A DNA stretch of 64,000 bases, from assembly GCA_022376925.1 (NCBI GenBank), contig JAIOJX010000002.1, positions 38,154,501 through 38,218,500 on the forward strand, given 5' to 3'. Below, one piece after another: positions 56,881-64,000 of the stretch. The first letter of the stretch is position 1. Each line of letters opens with the position of its first letter. The position numbers and the translations under genes are program-made. Source of the stretch: Tragulus kanchil. Taxonomy: Eukaryota; Chordata; Mammalia; Artiodactyla; Tragulidae. The notes beneath the pieces are model-generated. The model saw only the letters and a program-made list of their open reading frames with translations. It searched no databases and was not told the origin of the DNA.

Positions 56881-59015
56881 AACTGACATCCATAAAGAAG
56901 CCCTGAAGGCACACAAAGATTAGATTTGGTGAGAACTGTCATGTACGCTCTTCTTATTTGGGACATAAGAAAAATAGCAGGGCTAATAAAACAGATGAAC
57001 TTTAGGGTAGAGAGGAGATGTGGGAGGTTTAATAATAATTATCAGATTAGCTGGATCTGATTCATCAGGCTCTACAAACACTGTGGAAAACCTAATCATA
57101 ATTCCTAGGTGGCACCTATAAAATGACAGGGAGAATCCATCTCTTGGTCTTGGGTTTGTTCTGCTGTGATCCTACTGGCACAATTTTTAATTCTGATAGA
57201 AAACATAAGTAATATATTAGATTTGCATTTTTCCTTTTCTAATCTATTTTTTTCCAATTTTCTAATTAAAATTGGATGCTTCCATTGTAGTGTTTTGGGG
57301 CTCACTTTTCCAGATTATCACTTCGTCCATCCCCCTTGCACACGCATAGGTGGACACATAAATGAAGGTCTGGGTGATATAGAAGGACCAGGAGAAGAGA
57401 CAAGATTATTGCCAAGCCTCGCATAACTCCAGGAGTGCCAAAGATCGGAGGGACACAGGAAGAAGCGTTACCTTACGTTCTTTCTCTCCACCACCCTCAC
57501 CAACTATCCAAGTGAACTTTGCTAGTCACTGAGCCCATGGAAAGAGAGGATGTGGAATGAAGAAAGGAAGCCTTAGCCACAGTTGATTCCTCTGCATAAC
57601 TAAGGCTTCTCCAAGTGAGCCTGAAAGACAATACAGTGGTCTAAAAACCTGGTGCCCCCAAAGATGTTTTCTCTTCTTTAAATCAATGAAGAACAACTGA
57701 TTAATCAGCCTCAAAGATGCTTCATTTAGAAAAATCTAGCATATGTGAGTTCTGTTCACATTTTTTGCCTACAACAGAATTCAAATGGAAACTCATCATT
57801 AGTTCCAGATGGAGGATAATAATTAGACACCAATGGACACAATCAGTCATTGCTTTGAGTGAAATCTTGTCATATTTTCCATTATACCATTATTACCAAA
57901 ACCATATTTTATACATCATACTTACCTTCTTGGAACACAATCAGTCATTTTCTTTGAGTGAAACTGACATCCATAAAGAAGCCCTGAAGGCACACAAAGA
58001 TTAGATTTGGTGAGAACTGTCATGTACGCTCTTCTTATTTGGGACATAAGAAAAATAGCAGGGCTAATAAAACAGATGAACTTTAGGGTAGAGAGGAGAT
58101 GTGGGAGGTTTAATAATAATTATCAGATTAGCTGGATCTGATTCATCAGGCTCTACAAACACTGTGGAAAACCTAATCATAATTCCTAGGTGGCACCTAT
58201 AAAATGACAGGGAGAATCCATCTCTTGGTCTTGGGTTTGTTCTGCTGTGATCCTACTGGCACAATTTTTAATTCTGATAGAAAACATAAGTAATATATTA
58301 GATTTGCATTTTTCCTTTTCTAATCTATTTTTTTCCAATTTTCTAATTAAAATTGGATGCTTCCATTGTAGTGTTTTGGGGCTCACTTTTCCAGATTATC
58401 ACTTCGTCCATCCCCCTTGCACATGCATAGGTGGACACATAAATGAAGGTCTGGGTGATATAGAAGGACCAGGAGAAGAGACAAGATTATTGCCAAGCCT
58501 CGCATAACTCCAGGAGTGCCAAAGATCGGAGGGACACAGGAAGAAGCGTTACCTTACGTTCTTTCTCTCCACCACCCTCACCAACTATCCAAGTGAACTT
58601 TGCTAGTCACTGAGCCCATGGAAAGAGAGGATGTGGAATGAAGAAAGGAAGCCTTAGCCACAGTTGATTCCTCTGCATAACTAAGGCTTCTCCAAGTGAG
58701 CCTGAAAGACAATACAGTGGTCTAAAAACTTGGTGCCCCCAAAGATGTTTTTCTCTTCTTTAAATCAATGAAGAACAACTGATTAATCAGCCTCAAAGAT
58801 GCTTCATTTAGAAAAATCTAGCATATGTGAGTTCTGTTCACATTTTTTGCCTACAACAGAATTCAAATGGAAACTCATCATTAGTTCCAGATGGAGGATA
58901 ATAATTAGACACCAATGGACACAATCAGTCATTGCTTTGAGTGAAATCTTGTCATATTTTCCATTATACCATTATTACCAAAACCATATTTTATACATCA
59001 TACTTACCTTCTTGG
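56881..59015. repeat. Tandem direct duplication 19 (offset 1081)
   Basis: Copy 1 is 56881-57933 and copy 2 is 57962-59015. The 28-base filler closely resembles sequence about 100 bases upstream ('cacaatcagtcatt' and 'ctttgagtgaaa' recur from 57838). The copies differ at single bases such as 'cacacgcatag' against 'cacatgcatag'. It chains with duplication 18. No transposon was recognised in the unit. Confidence 0.95.
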
Positions 59016-59106
59016 TCTTTAAGATATTTTTCACCAGGCTAGGCTTGATCTCTCCAGTACAATTTGTTGATCATATAAAAATTTCAGATCTAAGTAGCTT
59101 TAGAAT

Positions 59107-59497
59107 TGTTGCTGTTGTTCAGTCGCTAAGACATGTCCGACTCTGTGACCCCAGAGACTGCAGCTCCCCGGGTTCCCCTATCCTTCACCCTCTCCTAGAG
59201 TTTGCTCAAATTCATGTCCATTGAGTAAATAATGCACTCTAAACATCTCATCCTCTCCCACCCTTTTCTCCTCTTGCTGTCAATCTTTTCAAGCATCAGG
59301 GTCTTTTCCAATCCTTTGAATAAAGTTGTCAAAGTAATGGAGCTTCAGCATCAGCATCAGTTCTTCTGATGAATATTCACGGTTGACCTCCTTTAGGATT
59401 GACTGGTTTGGTCTCTTTGCTGTCCAAGGGCCTCACAAGAGCCTTCTCCAACACCACAGTTTGAAAGTATCAGTTATTCAGTGCTCAGCCTTCTTTA
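59107..59497 (-). mobile_element. Bov-A2 / BovB-derived element, antisense, long
   Basis: The strings 'gttgttcagtcgctaagac', 'gagtttgctcaaattcatgt', 'agcatcagggtcttttccaa' and 'tcttctgatgaatattcacg', then 'ctgtccaagggcctcacaag', follow the reverse complement of the Bov-A2 or BovB 3' region over about 390 bases. Confidence 0.9.
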
Positions 59498-60068
59498 TGC
59501 TTACCTTACTGTAAATGAAATATTATCAAATAAACATTGAAATTCTCCTTCACAGTAATTCAAGAACATAGTCCAAAGATAAAAATTATTAAATCTACAC
59601 TCTGATATTAAATTCACAGTAGGAAGTTTGAAACTCTGCAATTTCTGGATTAACCATTAAAGAGAATATAAATTACTAACCTATGACAAAGTTGCTGTTT
59701 AAATCAAACAGTATTTTGAAGTTAGAAGGGGTGGGTTGTAATTTCCAAAAAGGTAGCTATTAAGAAACTCAAAAAATAGAGTTTGTTCCATTGTTTTTGT
59801 TATAAGGCTATTATATTCAAATCTATATTGTTCTATTTAATTATAGATACTAAGCTGATGTTTAACCAACATTGTTTGCATTGCTGTGGTATCAGTAATA
59901 CTTTATATTTTAACAAATATTAAGAGAATCAGTATATATTCCTTTTAATGACTCACTGAATTTTTTACATATAGAGCAGAAGTGGGAAATAACCATCTGA
60001 TCAAACAATGAAAGGTCTCCTATATTCTTCTATTTAGAGGAATATATATATGCTTTTTAAGGAACTTC
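59498..60068. other. AT-rich unassigned DNA
   Basis: No gene or repeat family was recognised. Confidence 0.5.
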
Positions 60069-60303
60069 TTGGGCTTTCCCAGTGACTCAGAGGGTACAGA
60101 ACTGACCTGCCAATGGAGGAAATGCAAGAGATGTGGGTTCAACCCCTGGATTGTTAGGAAGATCTCCTGGAGAAGGAAATAGCAACTCATTCCAGTATTG
60201 TTATATAGAGAATGTTATGGCCAGAGGAGCTTGGTAGATTGCAGCCCATGGAGTAGCTAAGAGCTGGACAAGACTGAACACACACACTCACACACACACA
60301 CAG
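60069..60303 (+). mobile_element. Bov-tA SINE, sense, with (CA)n tail
   Basis: The strings 'gggctttcccagtgactcag', 'gggttcaacccctggattg' (B-box-like) and 'agcaactcattccagtattg', then 'gagctggacaagactgaaca', match Bov-tA. A CA microsatellite lies at about 60278-60301. 'gaacttct' flanks both sides, consistent with a target-site duplication. Confidence 0.9.
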
Positions 60304-60451
60304 AGAACTTCTGGTTATTCTTTGGTCAGCAGACCAATTTGTTTTAACTTCTTTTCCTACTGTGAGTATAGTGCCTATGCCTTATTCAGATGTTGATTTA
60401 ATTATTCAAAAATATTTCTGTGTCTTCACATTTATTTTATGTAGTTTGTAA

Positions 60452-60722
60452 TATTTTTTAAATTTTGGCCTCTTTTATTGTTTTCTTATTTATCCATTTT
60501 CATCTATCTTTATTCTTTGGCCTGTGTGGGCCTCCCATTGCAGTGGCCTCTCTCATTGCAGAGCACCGGCTCTGGGCACATACATTCCAGAGCACTGGCT
60601 CACAACTGGACACACCAGTCCAGCTGCTCTGCGGCAAGTGGGATCTTCCCAGACCAGGGATCAAACTGGTGGCCCTTGCTCTGCAAAGTGGACTCTACCC
60701 ACTGGACCACCAGGGAAGCCCT
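60452..60722 (-). mobile_element. Variant tRNA-derived SINE, antisense, with target-site duplication
   Basis: Reversed, it carries the head 'gggcttccctggtggtccag', 'gagcagctggactggtgtg' and 'gagccggtgctctgcaatg', then 'aggcccacacaggccaaag' and a 'caataaaagaggcc' end. 'tgtagtttgtaat' occurs at about 60439-60451 and again at 60721-60733, marking the insertion site. It is more diverged than the other copies. Confidence 0.88.
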
Positions 60723-60733
60723 GTAGTTTGTAA

Positions 60734-61028
60734 TTTTTCAAAATCTGATAGTTTGTAATGCAACAAACTCTTTACAAGGTTGACTACAGTGTCTGTCCCA
60801 AAATCAATTTTCAGGAAGCATCAACACAAAGATGAACAAAAGAGAAAAACCTTACTAAATTTTAAAGTCTTCACTTAAAATATTATTCACAAAATATTTT
60901 TTTAAAATCACACTTGTGGACATAGTAAAATACAACTTCAAGTAAATCATTTCAGTTCACCTTCATTAGAGAAATTGCACACTAAGTAGGCTGTGACATG
61001 AGACTGTACCCTGACAATATTAATAACA
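60734..61028. other. Unassigned AT-rich DNA
   Basis: Nothing was recognised between the SINE and duplication 20. Confidence 0.45.
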
Positions 61029-63410
61029 GTGTTTGGGGTTTTCTACCAAGCTCTCTGTTCTCCAAACAAGCCTCTGTGCTGGAGTGATTGACTCTGATTT
61101 TTCAGGGATGACTATTTCCCTGAAATAAACAGTCCTGTTTCAGATGCAGACTCACCTCCATATAGAGACCCGCCGAAGAAAGCATCTCTGCCTCAAAGGA
61201 ACTTAGCTGAGGAAACCGAATGAGAAGGGACCTTAAGGTCTTTACCGATGCACAGACCAAGAAAGAAGCCACATGAACACATGTGTATTGCTTCCTTGAT
61301 CTGGAAATCATATTGGGAAATATGTTTCCAATATGATCATGAGTCAGTCATGTGGGCTTCCCCCAAAATTTGCACACAGATGTTAGAATTTTTAATGTGA
61401 AGATTTATATACTGAGTGACTCTATCGAGAGCTTTTTTATGACTTCGTATACTGTCCATTCTGAGATGCTCACTTCCCATTACCCCAGTTAGAATTTTCA
61501 TATTCTAAATCAGGTTTCTGTTTAAAGAAAACAACACCTCTTCAGTTTGGCTAGTTATAGTTTATTTACCTGCTCTGGAACTTTATGCATGAGAAGAGAA
61601 AACTTCACCATGACAAATGTTCACTCTTTCTTCCAGATGAATAGTAAGTAATTACGCACAGGTGATCAGGGAGATAATTGCTGTGACCTCCAATTCACAC
61701 GATCTAGAAAGGGGCTCCACGCACCCATCAGGACATGTCAGCATTTTTCATGCAGGACAGCAATGATCATTTGGAATATTTTCCAGAAAACAACACATAT
61801 ATAATTAACAGATCATCCTTAGGCAGCCTGTCAAGATGTTTGAACAAGGGGTGCATAAACTCTGTGTGAAATTAAATACCTTGAATCACCTAACTGTGCA
61901 ATTTCACTGAAATCCCAAATCTGAAACACATGGGTCAGCCTGCTCTCTGTAGGATTATTGATCTACATTCTCCAAGCGGACACTCAAAAGCAGATTCTCC
62001 ACTGGCTACCAAGTCTTCATTGTGTCTACACTGCAGAAATGGGTGTGTTTACAGATGGTCTCCCCTGATGTGCTGCAAATCATGTGCTGAAACTCTCTAC
62101 GTTTGTTCCAAACTGTGTCTGGTGCTTCGTAAACACTTTCGCTGTGCTAACTAATTGACCATGAGGTAACATTGGTCATAAAAACAAAATAACAAAAAAA
62201 AAAGTTCCTTAGGCCTAAGTAGGTACATGAGCCCCGAATTGTGTTTGGGGTTTTCTACCAAGCTCTCTGTTCTCCAAACAAGCCTCTGTGCAGGAGTGAT
62301 TGACTCTGATTTTTCAGGGATGACTATTTCCCTGAAATAAACAGTCCTGTTTCAGATGCAGACTCACCTCCATATAGAGACCCGCCGAAGAAAGCATCTC
62401 TGCCTCAAAGAAACTTAGCTGAGGAAACCGAATGAGAAGGGACCTTAAGGTCTTTACCGATGCACAGACCAAGAAAGAAGCCACATGAACACATGTGTAT
62501 TGCTTCCTTGATCTGGAAATCATATTGGGAAATATGTTTCCAATATGATCATGAGTCAGTCATGTGGGCTTCCCCCAAAATTTGCACACAGATGTTAGAA
62601 TTTTTAATGTGAAGATTTATATACTGAGTGACTCTATCGAGAGCTTTTTTATGACTTCGTATACTGTCCATTCTGAGATGCTCACTTCCCATTACCCCAG
62701 TTAGAATTTTCATATTCTAAATCAGGTTTCTGTTTAAAGAAAACAACACCTCTTCAGTTTGGCTAGTTATAGTTTATTTACCTGCTCTGGAACTTTATGC
62801 ATGAGAAGAGAAAACTTCACCATGACAAATGTTCACTCTTTCTTCCAGATGAATAGTAAGTAATTACGCACAGGTGATCAGGGAGATAATTGCTGTGACC
62901 TCCAATTCACACGATCTAGAAAGGGGCTCCACGCACCCATCAGGACATGTCAGCATTTTTCATGCAGGACAGCAATGATCATTTGGAATATTTTCCAGAA
63001 AACAACACATATATAATTAACAGATCATCCTTAGGCAGCCTGTCAAGATGTTTGAACAAGGGGTGCATAAACTCTGTGTGAAATTAAATACCTTGAATCA
63101 CCTAACTGTGCAATTTCACTGAAATCCCAAATCTGAAACACATGGGTCAGCCTGCTCTCTGTAGGATTATTGATCTACATTCTCCAAGCGGACACTCAAA
63201 AGCAGATTCTCCACTGGCTACCAAGTCTTCATTGTGTCTACACTGCAGAAATGGGTGTGTTTACAGATGGTCTCCCCTGATGTGCTGCAAATCATGTGCT
63301 GAAACTCTCTACGTTTGTTCCAAACTGTGTCTGGTGCTTTGGCCGTAAACACTTTCGCTGTGCTAACTAATTGACCATGAGGTAACATTGGTCATAAAAA
63401 ACAAAATAAC
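61029..63410. repeat. Tandem direct duplication 20 (offset 1212)
   Basis: Copy 1 is 61029-62192 and copy 2 is 62241-63410. The joint (62193-62240) reads as a deletion-damaged version of sequence upstream of copy 1: 'ctaagtagg', 'acatgag' and 'ccc' occur in the same order from about 60982. The end of copy 1 lost four bases ('gcttcgtaaac' against 'gctttggccgtaaac'). The unit has no recognised transposon or gene. Confidence 0.95.
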
Positions 63411-63946
63411 AGAAAATTAAAGGAGGATGTAAAAAAAAGACATAAAGAAACTTGAGGAAATAAAACTGAAGACTTTGTTGTGAAATACAACATATTTGAA
63501 TACGTTAAAACATGTGCAGAATTCACAGCGGAATTGCACAAGTAATTGATCTTAGTTGGTGGGTTGTACCCAAGCTCTTGTTTTCCAGTTCTTTCATTCA
63601 TATCATTTTTCGCACTCAGACATTCTTTTGTTTGTTTGTTTGTCTGTCTTGCTGACTCATTTACCGACTCAACATTACAATGTGAAGGGAGGTCACCAAT
63701 GACTCATGACTTCTGCACTGGGACCAGATACAAGAAATAAACCTCCAGACTCCTAAGACTCTAACATTTTTGGTCTATTTGAAATTGCAAATGGACTTAC
63801 TCTAAACAATACACTTAGTTCAATATTTGTTTTCCAGTCATTTTGAAGTGCTGGTTTTCATTCAGGCTTCTTTGGATCTTCTGATTTAACAGCCATCAGA
63901 ACAGGGGAAGACACTTCACAAAATTACACAGAAATCCAAAGGGAGG
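63411..63946. other. Unassigned non-coding DNA
   Basis: It contains a short (TTTG)n and (TCTG)n run at about 63627-63650. No gene or repeat family was recognised. Confidence 0.45.
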
Positions 63947-64000
63947 GGCTTCCCTGGTGGTCCAGTGGGTAAGGACACCGCCTTGCAGTGCAAGGGGCAC
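63947..64000 (+). mobile_element. Variant tRNA-derived SINE head (truncated by window end)
   Basis: The strings 'ggggcttccctggtggtcca' and 'gtgggtaaggacaccgcctt', then 'gcagtgcaaggggcac', are identical in type to the heads at 12053, 20945 and 49023. The rest lies outside the window. Confidence 0.85.

Larger units (their letters stand above)
54818..56936. repeat. Tandem direct duplication 18 (offset 1054-1063)
   Basis: Copy 1 is about 54818-55873 and copy 2 is about 55872-56936. The first about 110 bases of copy 2 are scrambled relative to copy 1 ('tctcttaaagcacactctaa' region), and then the copies agree. Later differences are small ('cacaggcggct' against 'cacaagcagct', G- and C-run lengths). 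Confidence 0.93.

Noticed and set aside
3313..63410. CRISPR-like array or satellite DNA
   Set aside because: Each duplicated unit has a different sequence and there are only two or three copies each, so there is no common repeat or spacer structure.

Overview
This is gene-free nuclear DNA of a ruminant mammal. The repeat content shows this: about 20 loci of Bov-tA and Bov-A/BovB-derived SINEs (families confined to ruminants), ruminant-type L1 3' ends, a young L1 with an ORF2 carrying the FADD and CCHC motifs, ancient mammalian MIRs, and a cetartiodactyl-type tRNA-derived SINE. I cannot name the species. I found no convincing protein-coding exon, RNA gene, CpG island or CRISPR array. The long open frames lie in the L1 (28.8-33.0 kb, minus strand) or are readings of SINEs.

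The dominant structure is a series of 20 head-to-tail direct duplications, each with a unit of about 1.05-1.28 kb. Their junctions lie near 4.36, 6.35, 12.55, 14.71, 19.35, 22.54, 24.51, 27.78, 29.82, 31.99, 35.48, 40.76, 42.53, 44.47, 47.33, 49.37, 51.24, 55.87, 57.96 and 62.24 kb. They cut through unique DNA and repeats alike. They begin and end at unrelated sequences, often chain so that a stretch appears three times, and are almost identical. Differences concentrate near the junctions as small deletions, homopolymer contractions and short filler. By hand sum they add about 22.5 kb, so the non-redundant locus is about 41-42 kb. The simplest reading is an assembly artefact: adjacent contig ends overlapped by about 1.1 kb and were concatenated instead of merged, with some mixing of haplotypes. 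A real burst of tandem duplication cannot be excluded from sequence alone.

Layout. 0-3.3 kb: SINE tail, two MIR pieces, Bov-A and Bov-tA insertions. 3.3-7.5 kb: two chained duplications over unassigned DNA with SINEs. 7.5-11.4 kb: SINE fragments and a 5'-inverted L1. 11.4-20.4 kb: three duplications, variant tRNA-SINEs and a degraded antisense L1 of several kb (13.8-18.6 kb) with nested Bov-tA copies. 20.8-25.6 kb: L1 3' end, a variant SINE with a clear target-site duplication, and two chained duplications. 26.5-33.2 kb: Bov-A2, then a young 5'-truncated minus-strand L1, bracketed by a target-site duplication and inflated from about 2.1 kb to about 5.9 kb by nested duplications. 33.2-39.6 kb: mostly unassigned. 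39.6-48.4 kb: four duplications over Bov-tA, old plus-strand L1 pieces and unassigned DNA. 48.2-52.4 kb: a variant SINE shown three times. 52.4-59.0 kb: fossil DNA-transposon and L1 pieces with two more duplications. 59-64 kb: Bov-A/BovB, Bov-tA, another variant SINE and a final duplication. The window begins in the tail and ends in the head of SINEs of the same variant family.

No genes act together here. What is worth checking is assembly quality, a variant SINE subfamily, and L1 insertion structures.
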